Of a stretch of 25,589 bases of DNA, positions 7,658 to 14,432 are shown piece by piece. Origin of the DNA: a virus. Location: positions 1-25,589 of the IMG/VR virus record IMGVR_UViG_3300009075_000015; one strand, given 5' to 3'. The notes under the pieces were generated by a model. That model saw only the letters and a list, made by a program, of their open reading frames with translations. It was not told the DNA's origin and made no database searches. Position 1 is the first letter of the stretch, and every line of letters starts with the position of its first letter. A program made the position numbers and the translations under genes.

Positions 7658-8929
7658 ATGATTGGTCTCACCTCGCAGCAACACGACATTCTCCAGCACC
7701 TGAACTCGGTCTTCGGGCCGGTTGTTTCGCGTGGTCAGTTGATGGACTACTACGCGAAGGGCAAGAATCACGGCATTCTGCCGCGTTGGCTGATGACGAA
7801 GGACTTCGCCGTGGGTCGTGGTATGTACACGACCATCGGTGCGGCGGCGTCGAGTGACAGCAAGCTGGATCCGTCGAAGCCGTTCCCGCCGTTCCCGAAG
7901 TCTGCGAACCCGGTCGGCGAGGCGTTCGCTGGTGTGGTCGAAGCGGACTCGGCAGTTGAAGTGCAGAACGTTATCCCGATGGCGAAGCCCGCCCGCAAGA
8001 ATGCGGCGATTTCGATCGGTGGGCAGAGTGAAGAATCGTTTGTCCCAGACAAGTTCGCCAACTTCGTTCCGTTCGGTAACTACGATGACGTTTACCGCGT
8101 CATCAAGTCGCGGCTCTTCTACCCGGTGTTTATTACGGGTCTGTCGGGCAACGGCAAGACTCTGATGGTCGAGCAGGCGTGTGCGGTGCTGGGTCGTGAA
8201 ATGATCCGCGTGCAAGTGACGCCCGAGACGGACGAGGACGATCTGATCGGTGGCTTCCGTCTGATCGACGGCGAGACTGTCTGGTTCGACGGCCCGGTGA
8301 CGATTGCCGCGATTCGCGGTGCGATCTGTCTGGTCGATGAAATCGACTACGGTACGGGCAAGATTTCTTGCTTGCAGGCCATTCTTGAAGGCAAGGGCAT
8401 TCACCTCAAGAAGGTGAACCGCTTCGTTCCGCTGACGCCTGGGTTCAACATCCTCGCGACTGCGAACACGAAGGGTCGTGGTGCCGAGGAGAACGGTGGG
8501 CGTTTTGTGAACACCCAGATCCTCAACGAGGCGCTGCTTGAACGTTTTGGCATCTGCCTTGAACAAGACTATCCGACGATGAAGACCGAGCTGAAGATCC
8601 TCGAAAAGGAACTGTCGAGTCTCGGTCGTCCCGACGAGGCGTTTGCAACGAATCTGGTGAAGTGGGCCGAAGTCATTCGACGCTCGTTCGAAGCGAACGC
8701 GATTGAGGACGTTATTTCGACGCGCCGTCTTGTCCACATCGTGCGTGCGTTCTCGGTGTTCGGTGACAAGGAGAAGGCGGTGGAGAAGTGCGTGACTCGT
8801 TTTGACCGTCAGACCCGCGACTCGTTCATTGAGTTGTATTCCAAAATCGCAATCGGGGAGGATAACCCCGCTGCGGCAGAAACCAAGACTATCCCGGAAG
8901 AAGATGGGAGTGCTACAACGACGTTCTAA
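7658..8929 (+). CDS. AAA+ ATPase of the MoxR/CobS type
   Basis: A 423-aa ATPase with Walker A GLSGNGKT at 161-168, Walker B ICLVDEID around 223-230, sensor-1 ATAN at 267-270 (N270) and an arginine-finger candidate in LLERF (R296). The stretch PETDEDDLIGGFRL just after Walker A is typical of CobS/MoxR proteins. Residues 1-60 (LTSQQHDILQHLNS then a basic tail) look like a winged-helix unit similar to the separate protein at 9014. MoxR-type ATPases work with VWA proteins, and the VWA gene lies immediately upstream behind a sister promoter. CobS-like genes are common in T4-type phages but their phage role is unproven. Start chosen by AAGAGG seven bases before the ATG. Ends with an acidic tail. 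Confidence 0.92.
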   Translation: MIGLTSQQHDILQHLNSVFGPVVSRGQLMDYYAKGKNHGILPRWLMTKDFAVGRGMYTTIGAAASSDSKLDPSKPFPPFPKSANPVGEAFAGVVEADSAVEVQNVIPMAKPARKNAAISIGGQSEESFVPDKFANFVPFGNYDDVYRVIKSRLFYPVFITGLSGNGKTLMVEQACAVLGREMIRVQVTPETDEDDLIGGFRLIDGETVWFDGPVTIAAIRGAICLVDEIDYGTGKISCLQAILEGKGIHLKKVNRFVPLTPGFNILATANTKGRGAEENGGRFVNTQILNEALLERFGICLEQDYPTMKTELKILEKELSSLGRPDEAFATNLVKWAEVIRRSFEANAIEDVISTRRLVHIVRAFSVFGDKEKAVEKCVTRFDRQTRDSFIELYSKIAIGEDNPAAAETKTIPEEDGSATTTF

Positions 8930-8943
8930 TCTAGTTTTCTAAA

Positions 8944-8979
8944 CGGTAGGCCCGGCGATCCTTGCGCGCCGGGCTACCG
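8944..8979 (+). terminator. GC-rich hairpin after the AAA+ gene
   Basis: CGGTAGGCCCGGCG (8944-8957) pairs with CGCCGGGCTACCG (8967-8979) with one bulged G and a 9-base loop. Only CATTTG follows, so it is a weak intrinsic terminator or an mRNA 3'-end stabiliser. Confidence 0.65.
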
Positions 8980-9013
8980 CCATTTGTAGCGCAAGGAACA
9001 GGAGAATTACATA

Positions 9014-9250
9014 ATGCAATTGACTACACAGCAAACGAAGATCCTCAATTATCTGCAAACAGGCAACACGCTGACCGAGAAGCAAGCCTTCCGCTTGTTC
9101 AAGGCGCGCCGCCTGTCCGGGCGTATTGCCGAACTGCGTCAAGCCGGCTACCCGATCTATCTGAACGACAATGGTTACCGTCTTGGTACGCCGTCGCGTC
9201 AGATGATTTCGGCTGCCTACCACGCAGTCGGATCGGCTCTGTTCCGCTAA
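9014..9250 (+). CDS. Small winged helix-turn-helix-type protein
   Basis: A 78-aa protein reading MQLTTQQTKILNYLQTGN, then a basic segment (FRLFKARRLSGRIAELRQAG) and YPIYLNDNGYRL. The plan of helix, recognition-like helix and beta wing matches the small phage HTH proteins of the HTH_39 type (Pfam name from memory). ACAGGAG lies a good distance before the ATG at 9014. It sits alone between two hairpins, behind the AAA+ gene, whose N-terminus has the same Q-Q-x-x-I-L-x-x-L pattern. It is a candidate DNA-binding regulator of the repeat-bearing promoters, but this is inference only. Confidence 0.82.
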   Translation: MQLTTQQTKILNYLQTGNTLTEKQAFRLFKARRLSGRIAELRQAGYPIYLNDNGYRLGTPSRQMISAAYHAVGSALFR

Positions 9251-9266
9251 GGATCGGCGAAGTGAA

Positions 9267-9296
9267 AACGGGGGCGTCCTGCGGGGTGCCCCCGTT
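9267..9296 (+). terminator. Terminator-like hairpin
   Basis: AACGGGGGC (9267-9275) pairs with GCCCCCGTT (9288-9296), nine base pairs around a 12-base loop, followed by CCCTTTGT. It separates the HTH gene from the DUF3310/clamp operon. The weak T-tract lowers certainty. Confidence 0.65.
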
Positions 9297-9319
9297 CCCT
9301 TTGTAATGTGGAGGTGAAT

Positions 9320-9658
9320 ATGGACTTGCAAGTGTCAACGCTACTTCAAATCGAAGAGCCGAGTAAGGCAGAGCCGTTCAAGTATCGCGAAGGCGAAATC
9401 CTTGACGAGCTGCGCGAGTACCTAATTGGCACATACGGCCAACACTACGTTGGCAAGAATAACATTCAGGCAAATGATTTGGTGTTGTCTGGTGATCGCA
9501 CAGAGGCGCGTGGGTTTTGGAAGTGGAACGCCATCAAGTACCTTTTGCGATACGGTAAGAAGAAGGGCACCAACAAGCAAGACTTGTTAAAGGCCCTACA
9601 CTATGCTATACTCTTAGTGTATTTGGACCACGAACAAGATAATGGAGAAGGTGAATGA
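9320..9658 (+). CDS. DUF3310-like phage protein
   Basis: A 112-aa protein. Its C-terminal half WKWNAIKYLLRYGKKKG followed by DLLKALHYAILLVYL resembles the 'N-x-I-K-Y-x-x-R-Y-x-x-K-x-G ... D-L-x-K-A' core of small phage DUF3310 proteins, sometimes labelled nucleotide kinase without proof. The N-terminal 40 residues are not recognised. The ATG at 9320 is preferred over the in-frame GTG at 9308 because GGAGGT at 9310-9315 is correctly spaced. The stop overlaps the clamp gene start (ATGA), and the 3' part contains a likely promoter for the clamp operon. Confidence 0.78.
   Translation: MDLQVSTLLQIEEPSKAEPFKYREGEILDELREYLIGTYGQHYVGKNNIQANDLVLSGDRTEARGFWKWNAIKYLLRYGKKKGTNKQDLLKALHYAILLVYLDHEQDNGEGE
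9584..9612 (+). promoter_or_regulatory. Possible internal promoter for the clamp operon
   Basis: TTGTTA at 9584-9589, 17-base spacer, TATACT at 9607-9612, within the DUF3310-like gene and about 43 bases before the gp45 start. It has no upstream repeat element. Confidence 0.5.
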
Positions 9659-10323
9659 AACTATCGGCGAATACGCTTGCGGTGCTGAAAAACTTTTCGG
9701 TGATCAATGTCAACATCGTCATTGAGCCGGGTAAGGTTTTGCGGACACTAGGCCCGAGCAGGAATATCTTTGCGAAGGCGGACATTACCGACGAGTTTCC
9801 TCGTCAGGTTCCTATCTATGACTTGACTTCGTTCCTGTCAACTGTCACGCTGTTCGATGACGTTGATATTGATTTCGAGGAGAAGTTCCTTGTCGTCAAG
9901 GCGGGTGGGGCAACGATCAAATACTACTACTCTGATCCTTCGATTGTGCAAGCGGCTCCGAATAAGGAGATCGTGTTCAACGAGGAACTCTTTTCGTTCA
10001 AGCTTTCGGCGGACGATGTGAACATGATCACGAAGGTGTCTGCGGTTCTCGCAGCCCCGACTATCTCTGTCGTGAGTAAGAATGGGTCTGCTGTGTTGAC
10101 TGTATCAGATCCTAAGAACGTAACCTCGCATTCGTATGTGAAGGAACTCGGCAAGTGCGACAAGGAGTTTGATGCTCGCCTGCGCGTAGAGGCGTTCAAG
10201 CTGTTGCCTGGTGATTATGTCGGAGTGATCGCCAAGAAGGGAACGGCAGGCGTCGTGCGCTGGGAGAATCAGACTACACCTTTGTCATACATCATGACGG
10301 TAGAGACTGACAGCAAGGTCTAA
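9655..10323 (+). CDS. 45: Sliding clamp gp45 (DNA polymerase processivity factor)
   Basis: Trimeric clamp that tethers the phage polymerase to DNA and, in T4, also activates late transcription. The 222 aa match T4 gp45 in length (228) and plan: MKLSANTLAVLKNFSVIN at the start, FPRQVPIYDLTSFLSTVTLF near 48-67 and a C-terminal strand with TTPLSYIMTVE. Clamps have no catalytic motif, so the call rests on overall pattern and on the downstream loader genes gp44 and gp62. The start is coupled to the preceding gene by ATGA. I saw no T4-type late promoter (TATAAATA) in the window, so a late-transcription role cannot be assessed here. Confidence 0.93.
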   Translation: MKLSANTLAVLKNFSVINVNIVIEPGKVLRTLGPSRNIFAKADITDEFPRQVPIYDLTSFLSTVTLFDDVDIDFEEKFLVVKAGGATIKYYYSDPSIVQAAPNKEIVFNEELFSFKLSADDVNMITKVSAVLAAPTISVVSKNGSAVLTVSDPKNVTSHSYVKELGKCDKEFDARLRVEAFKLLPGDYVGVIAKKGTAGVVRWENQTTPLSYIMTVETDSKV

Positions 10324-10329
10324 TACAAT

Positions 10330-11277
10330 ATGAACGAACGTGAGCAGTTTCTTTGGGTTGAGAAGTATCGCCCCCGCACCATCGATGATTGTGTCCTTCC
10401 TGAGTCGTTGAAGGGCACGTTCAGGGAGTTTCTGGAGAAGGGTCAGTTGCCCAATATGATCCTGGCTGGAACGGCGGGTGTTGGAAAGACGACAGTCGCG
10501 CGTGCGTTGTGCGAGCAATTGGGCAGCGACTATCTGCTGATCAATGCGTCTGAGGACTCGGGCATTCAGGTCCTTCGCGACAAGATCCGCAACTTCGCCT
10601 CTACGGTGTCGTTGGGCGGTGGTACGAAGGTCGTGATTCTTGACGAGGCGGATTATCTGCAACCGCAGTCAACACAACCTGCGCTGCGTGGATTCATTGA
10701 GGAGTTCGCGAACAATTGCAGGTTCATTCTGACTTGCAACTTCAAGAATCGTATCATTGAGCCTCTGCATTCGCGTTGTACGGTGATTGAATTCACCTTG
10801 TCGAAGGAAGACAAGCCGCACATGCTGGCGCAGTTCATGAAGCGGATCAAGATGATTCTCGGGGCAGAAGGAGTAGAGTTCAGCCGCGATGCCGTCGTGC
10901 ATCTGTTAATGAAGCATTTCCCCGACTATCGTCGGGTGCTGAATGAACTGCAACGTTATTCGGCTAGCGGCAAGATTGACGAGGGGATCCTGGTTGATCT
11001 GTCAGAGGACAATTTCAAGGCACTATGCAAGCACCTCAAGGAGAAAGAGTGGTCTGAAATGCGTAAGTGGGTCGCGCACAATGGCGACAATGACCCTACG
11101 CGATTGATTCGGCTAATCTATGACTCTGCGTCCAAGTCGGTCGAGTCTTCGGACATTCCGAAGCTTGTGCTGATCCTTGCTGAATATCAATTCAAGGTGC
11201 CGTTTGTCGCAGATCAAGAGTTGAACATGGTCGCAATGCTGACGGAAATCATGGCGAATGTACAGTTCAAGGACTAG
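10330..11277 (+). CDS. 44: Clamp loader large subunit gp44
   Basis: AAA+ ATPase that opens gp45 and loads it on primer-template junctions. It has Walker A GTAGVGKT at 47-54, Walker B VVILDEAD at 101-108, sensor-1 around TCNFKN (N137) and the SRC arginine-finger motif at 148-150 (PLHSRC). Length 315 aa (T4: 319). The N-terminal LWVEKYRPRTIDDCVLP is the usual loader signature. The start lies seven bases after the clamp stop and has only a weak AAGG upstream. Confidence 0.97.
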   Translation: MNEREQFLWVEKYRPRTIDDCVLPESLKGTFREFLEKGQLPNMILAGTAGVGKTTVARALCEQLGSDYLLINASEDSGIQVLRDKIRNFASTVSLGGGTKVVILDEADYLQPQSTQPALRGFIEEFANNCRFILTCNFKNRIIEPLHSRCTVIEFTLSKEDKPHMLAQFMKRIKMILGAEGVEFSRDAVVHLLMKHFPDYRRVLNELQRYSASGKIDEGILVDLSEDNFKALCKHLKEKEWSEMRKWVAHNGDNDPTRLIRLIYDSASKSVESSDIPKLVLILAEYQFKVPFVADQELNMVAMLTEIMANVQFKD

Positions 11278-11279
11278 CC

Positions 11280-11666
11280 ATGGGCAATTTCTTCGATCAC
11301 CTCAATGCGATCAATCACACCAAAGAGGACCTGATAACTGATGATCTAAGCGAGAAACAATACAACGCCTATATGGTTAATCGTGGGCTGAGTTACTTCA
11401 GGGATACGGTATTTCAAGCCAATGAAATGAACCGATTCCACATGCTTGACAGCAAGCTTCAATTTGCCTTTCTACTAAATAGTGTAGCCGCCAAGAAGCG
11501 GTTCTCCAAATGGTTTAAAAAGGAGAAAGTGGGTGACTTGGAAGTGGTCAAAGCATACTATGGTTATAGCGACCGACGAGCAGAAGAAATTCTGGACCTT
11601 CTAACACCCGAACAGATAGCCCACATAAGAACAAGACTATATCGGGGTGGAAAGAATGAAGCATAA
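11280..11666 (+). CDS. 62: Clamp loader small subunit gp62
   Basis: A non-ATPase subunit that completes the gp44/gp62 loader. The 128-aa protein reads FFDHLNAINHTKEDLI near the start, then AYMVNRGLSYFRDTVFQANE and LLNSVAAKKRFSKWFKK, a pattern shared by gp62 of T4-type phages. It is shorter than T4 gp62 (187 aa). It follows gp44 by two bases with AAGGA upstream of the ATG, and overlaps regA at its 3' end. No frameshift is visible, so the short length looks genuine. Confidence 0.9.
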   Translation: MGNFFDHLNAINHTKEDLITDDLSEKQYNAYMVNRGLSYFRDTVFQANEMNRFHMLDSKLQFAFLLNSVAAKKRFSKWFKKEKVGDLEVVKAYYGYSDRRAEEILDLLTPEQIAHIRTRLYRGGKNEA

Positions 11667-12105
11667 CGTTTTGGGATTGGAATTTGAAGGGGTTCCACAA
11701 TATCAGCCCCTAGAAATCACCTTGTCATCGCCTGATGACTTCTTAAAGGTGCGCGAGACACTTACCCGGATTGGCATTGCATCAGAGCGCAGCAATACGC
11801 TCTTTCAGTCCTGCCACATCCTGCACAAGCAAGGTAAATACTACATCGTCCATTTCAAGGAGTTGTTTGCTCTTGATGGGAAGCACTCAAACATGGACGA
11901 GAAAGATTTGCAGCGTCGAAACACTATTGCCAAACTGCTGTCTGATTGGGGGTTGGTTCAGGTGTTGGACTCTGATGCGTATTTCAATGACGTTGCTCCT
12001 ATGCGTCTGATTAAGGTTATATCTCACAAGGACAAAGCGAGTTGGAATTTGCAGTCTAAGTACACAATAGGTAAGAAGGGAATCTACTCGGGTTCTGACG
12101 AGTAG
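11656..12105 (+). CDS. regA: RegA translational repressor
   Basis: RNA-binding protein that represses translation of early phage mRNAs by covering start sites. The core is very close to T4 RegA: LEITLSSPDDFLKVRETLTR, QSCHILHKQGKYYIVHFKEL, RRNTIAKLLSDWGLVQVL and SKYTIGKKGIYSG. T4 RegA (122 aa) begins at the LEITL strand, whereas this 149-aa form has about 20 extra N-terminal residues (MKHNVLGLEFEGVPQYQP). A GTG at 11647 is also in frame, but the ATG at 11656 has better spacing from the purine-rich GGGGTGGAAAG. Overlaps gp62 by 11 bases. A hairpin spans its stop codon. Confidence 0.95.
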   Translation: MKHNVLGLEFEGVPQYQPLEITLSSPDDFLKVRETLTRIGIASERSNTLFQSCHILHKQGKYYIVHFKELFALDGKHSNMDEKDLQRRNTIAKLLSDWGLVQVLDSDAYFNDVAPMRLIKVISHKDKASWNLQSKYTIGKKGIYSGSDE

Positions 12106-12107
12106 AT
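12082..12107 (+). other. Hairpin across the regA stop codon
   Basis: ATCTACTCG (12082-12090) pairs perfectly with CGAGTAGAT (12099-12107) around the 8-base loop GGTTCTGA; the stop codon TAG is in the 3' arm. No T-tract follows, so it is not an ordinary terminator by itself. Confidence 0.6.
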
Positions 12108-12113
12108 CATCGT

Positions 12114-12132
12114 GCGGTGCCTAAGGGGCCGC
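12114..12132 (+). terminator. Weak terminator-like hairpin after regA
   Basis: GCGGTGCC / GGGGCCGC with loop TAA, containing one G-T pair and one G-G mismatch, followed by GTTTGTTGT. Together with the hairpin at 12082 it may end or attenuate the clamp/regA transcript. Confidence 0.5.
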
Positions 12133-12166
12133 GTTTGTTGTAACTTGCTCAACAGAGGAGAGAAAA

Positions 12167-12625
12167 ATGACAGGACTACTTCCTAATGACTATCGTGGTT
12201 GGTTGGTTGGGTTTGATAAGTTGTTCGAGGATGTGTTTCGTGAGTTTGCAGATCGAAAGGTGCCGACATGGCCGCCATGCGATATCCGTAAGGTGGCGCC
12301 AAACAAGTATGTCATTGAGTTGGCTGTTGCTGGCTTCGGCAAGAATGAACTGGAGGTCACCCTGAACAAGGACTCGTTGTCGATCACTGGCAGAGTCAAG
12401 GTTGACAATCAGGAAGGCAATGAATTCTACCAATACAATTCAATTGCCAAGCGTGGGTTCCGTAGAGACTTCAAGATTGAGGACTCTATGGTGGTTCAAA
12501 ACGCATCGTATTTCAATGGTATGCTGCGCGTCTATTTGGAGAGAATGGTTACGCAGGACGAGACAAAGAAGATTGAAATCTCGGATGAGGAACCAGTTTC
12601 CACAAAGCAGACTTTGATTGACTAG
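12167..12625 (+). CDS. hsp20: Small heat-shock protein (Hsp20/IbpA-like)
   Basis: ATP-independent holdase of the alpha-crystallin family, 152 aa. The N-terminal GWLVGFDKLFEDVFREFAD resembles IbpA. The alpha-crystallin domain runs from about PPCDIRKVAPNKYVIELAVA through GFGKNELEVTLNKDSLSITG to RGFRRDFKIEDSMVVQNASY and NGMLRVYLER, with the usual C-terminal acidic tail. AGAGGAGAG lies upstream of the ATG. Hsp20 genes are also found near this replication block in T4-type cyanophages. It stands as a single gene between hairpins, so it may be transcribed by read-through; no promoter is evident. Confidence 0.93.
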   Translation: MTGLLPNDYRGWLVGFDKLFEDVFREFADRKVPTWPPCDIRKVAPNKYVIELAVAGFGKNELEVTLNKDSLSITGRVKVDNQEGNEFYQYNSIAKRGFRRDFKIEDSMVVQNASYFNGMLRVYLERMVTQDETKKIEISDEEPVSTKQTLID

Positions 12626-12627
12626 AA

Positions 12628-12650
12628 ACTGGGGCCGAAAGGCCCCTAGT
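12628..12650 (+). terminator. Hairpin with GAAA tetraloop after hsp20
   Basis: ACTGGGGCC and GGCCCCTAGT pair around a stable GAAA loop with one bulged T; CGTTTG follows. Likely intrinsic terminator or 3' stabiliser of modest strength. Confidence 0.65.
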
Positions 12651-12678
12651 CGTTTGTGAAATCTTCGACGGAGAAAAC

Positions 12679-13029
12679 ATGAGCAACGTAAAGGTGATGT
12701 ACTTCTTGAATGGTGAAATGGTTATCGGAGACCTTAAGGAACCAGAAGACCTCCTTGAAGATTTCGGGAACATTACGGTAACGAACCCGTGTACGATTTC
12801 GTTGGTCCAAAGCGCCGAAAATGCCGAGCGCGTTGGTGTGCAGTTGAGGCCGTGGTGCCCTTTCTCTGAAACAAACAAGCTGAAGGTGTCACGGTCGCAT
12901 ATGGTATACATAACAGAGCCTATAGTGGATCTGCTGAATCAGTATCAGAAGTTGTTCGGTAGTGGGTTGGTGATCGCAAAGCCGGGAGAAGTTCCACCGC
13001 CGGGCGCGACAATCCATCGTATCAAGTAA
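12679..13029 (+). CDS. Conserved hypothetical, possibly Sm-like
   Basis: A 116-aa protein starting VKVMYFLNGEMVIGDLKE, with short alternating beta strands, then LRPWCPFSETNKLKVSRSHM and VDLLNQYQKLFGSGLVI. The opening 'strand - N-G-E-x-V-I-G - strand' and the later 'P-x-x-x-x-x-x-L-K-V-S' recall small Sm-fold-like proteins found in T4-type phages, but I cannot confirm the fold. No catalytic residues stand out. GGAG precedes the ATG. It is followed 10 bases later by another small gene with which it is probably co-transcribed. Confidence 0.8.
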   Translation: MSNVKVMYFLNGEMVIGDLKEPEDLLEDFGNITVTNPCTISLVQSAENAERVGVQLRPWCPFSETNKLKVSRSHMVYITEPIVDLLNQYQKLFGSGLVIAKPGEVPPPGATIHRIK

Positions 13030-13039
13030 TGGGGGAGTT

Positions 13040-13243
13040 ATGAGTGAGAAAAAGGTAGACGGCAGTGGCAAGAAGCCGGTGATGCAGATGCCTAAGAGTA
13101 TCAAGCGAATCCTCGCCTTAATGGATCCAGCAGCCAGCAAGGCGTACAAGCCTATAATGTGGGACGCGGTTAAAACCTATAACTTTCAACATCAACAAAT
13201 GCTGCGCCGAAAGTCAGGGGACAAAGATAGCGCAGGGGATTGA
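13040..13243 (+). CDS. Small basic hypothetical protein
   Basis: A 67-aa lysine/arginine-rich protein (MSEKKVDGSGKKPVMQMPK, then IKRILALMDPAASKAYKPI). No known motif is seen. GGGGGAG seven bases before the ATG is a strong ribosome site. It sits between the Sm-like candidate and the Ntn-hydrolase gene; the latter starts within three bases of its stop, which supports a real, co-translated gene. Confidence 0.72.
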   Translation: MSEKKVDGSGKKPVMQMPKSIKRILALMDPAASKAYKPIMWDAVKTYNFQHQQMLRRKSGDKDSAGD

Positions 13244-13245
13244 TT

Positions 13246-13779
13246 ATGACTACGATAGTCTATTGCAATCGAACAAAGCAATTGGCTGCCGATACCCGGG
13301 TTGGGTTTAACGGCTATCACGGCTTTGGGTCAAAAATACTGTTCCCCAAAAAGAATGTGATCATTGCTACAGCAGGCGATGGTGGTTCTGGTGAATGGAT
13401 CAGGTACAAGCTTCAGAAACTCAATTCCATTCACGACCTATATTTCATTCCAGACAAACCGAAGTTGGACGAGGAGTTCAGTGCCTTCGTTTGGTGGAAC
13501 GGCCCGTACATGATCACCGAGGATCTCAATCCGTTCCCTATTGAAACTGCATGGTGGTCGGATGGTACTGGCGGCGATTTTGCCCTGGCATTTCTGTCTA
13601 TGGGTATGGATCTTCCAGAAGCAATGATGCGGGCTGTGCGGTTAGACAGTAACTCTGGCCCACCGATTCATGTGGTGAAGTGTGATTCGACGGACAAGAA
13701 GATTAAGGTGTATCAGGATACTCTGAATCTGCCACCAATTAACGAGCAGTGCCACGTATTCAAAAATCCACCGCAATGA
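13246..13779 (+). CDS. HslV/proteasome beta-like Ntn-hydrolase
   Basis: A 177-aa protein that begins MTTIVYCNRTKQLAADTR, like HslV (mature N-terminus TTI-V). The expected catalytic set is in place: Thr2 as N-terminal nucleophile once Met1 is removed, D16 in AADTR (HslV D17) and K30 in GSKILF (HslV K33). The strand IIATAGDGGSGEW follows as in HslV. Length equals HslV (about 175 aa). No HslU-type unfoldase lies in the window. A TTG two codons upstream is in frame, but the ATG at 13246 is better spaced from AGGGG. It could be an active peptidase or a structural relative; oligomeric state cannot be read from sequence. Confidence 0.82.
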   Translation: MTTIVYCNRTKQLAADTRVGFNGYHGFGSKILFPKKNVIIATAGDGGSGEWIRYKLQKLNSIHDLYFIPDKPKLDEEFSAFVWWNGPYMITEDLNPFPIETAWWSDGTGGDFALAFLSMGMDLPEAMMRAVRLDSNSGPPIHVVKCDSTDKKIKVYQDTLNLPPINEQCHVFKNPPQ

Positions 13780-14384
13780 AGAAATTCCTAGACTACAAAG
13801 ACGATCTGGAGGAGTTGCAGGAGGGGTTCACAAACCTCTTGCCCCATCATGGCGAGCTAAAGCGCAAGCACGTTGATGCGGTCTGGGACATGCTGCAACA
13901 TTCGTATGCAAAGATCGGTGGCATTCATGGATCTGGCTTCTCGTCTAAAGAGGACATGATCGCGAAGATACCGATGTGGAAGATCGGCAAGACGGGCGGT
14001 CGCGTCAACTCGGTGGTCTTGTACAAAGACAAAGAGGGCCGCAAATCCGTTGCTGCTGGTACTGATGGTACCGTAGAAGGCAAAAAGCGCATGGCTGAAA
14101 TCATGACGCATGATATGCATCGAAGCTATGGAGAGAAATCTGGTCCTGCACTTGCGTTCATGAAGAAACACACTCCACCAGGATTCGTTCAGCAATATGC
14201 TATTCCTTACGAGCATGTGAAGAAGATTTCGAAGGCAAATGGCGACGATGTGCGGCGACCGCCAGAAGATGATCCAGAAATTCTCAAACATCCAGAGCTA
14301 AAGGATCATTTCTACCAACGACAGATTGGTGGACAATGGCACACGAAGGCAATGTTCGGTGTGCCCTATAAGAAGATTACTTGA
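13776..14384 (+). CDS. Hypothetical protein, possibly GNAT-like
   Basis: A 202-aa protein of which the middle, IGGIHGSGFSSKEDMIAKI followed by MWKIGKTGGRVNSVVLYKDK, then SVAAGTDGTVEGKKRM, resembles a domain seen in various phage proteins that I associate loosely with acetyltransferase-like folds (low certainty). The C-terminal HFYQRQIGGQWHTKAMFG recurs in that group. Its ATG overlaps the Ntn-hydrolase stop (ATGA), so the two are co-translated and may act together. A GTG at 13749 is also in frame but less likely. The promoter for the DNA polymerase gene overlaps its last codons. Confidence 0.78.
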   Translation: MKKFLDYKDDLEELQEGFTNLLPHHGELKRKHVDAVWDMLQHSYAKIGGIHGSGFSSKEDMIAKIPMWKIGKTGGRVNSVVLYKDKEGRKSVAAGTDGTVEGKKRMAEIMTHDMHRSYGEKSGPALAFMKKHTPPGFVQQYAIPYEHVKKISKANGDDVRRPPEDDPEILKHPELKDHFYQRQIGGQWHTKAMFGVPYKKIT

Positions 14385-14409
14385 CGCGAGTTGTTCCATG
14401 CTGTAGAAT
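14381..14409 (+). promoter_or_regulatory. Promoter of the DNA polymerase gene
   Basis: TTGACG at 14381-14386 (overlapping the end of the previous gene), 17-base spacer, TAGAAT at 14404-14409. It lacks the repeat element and the TTCGCG/AGCGGT flanks of the accessory promoters. Confidence 0.8.
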
Positions 14410-14432
14410 GATGTTTTTCGTGAGAGGTTTTT

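Noticed and set aside
7625-8737. Open frame of 370 codons on the - strand
   Set aside because: It lies antisense to the AAA+ gene, whose motifs are intact; it has no ribosome site and its product is an Arg/Val/Thr-rich shadow of GC-biased third positions.
5068-8929. Cobalamin biosynthesis (true cobaltochelatase CobT/CobS)
   Set aside because: No CobN or other cobalamin gene is present and the VWA protein carries an added zincin-like domain; homology does not imply that pathway.
13246-13779. Complete HslUV protease
   Set aside because: Only the HslV-like part is present; none of the AAA+ proteins in the window resembles HslU.
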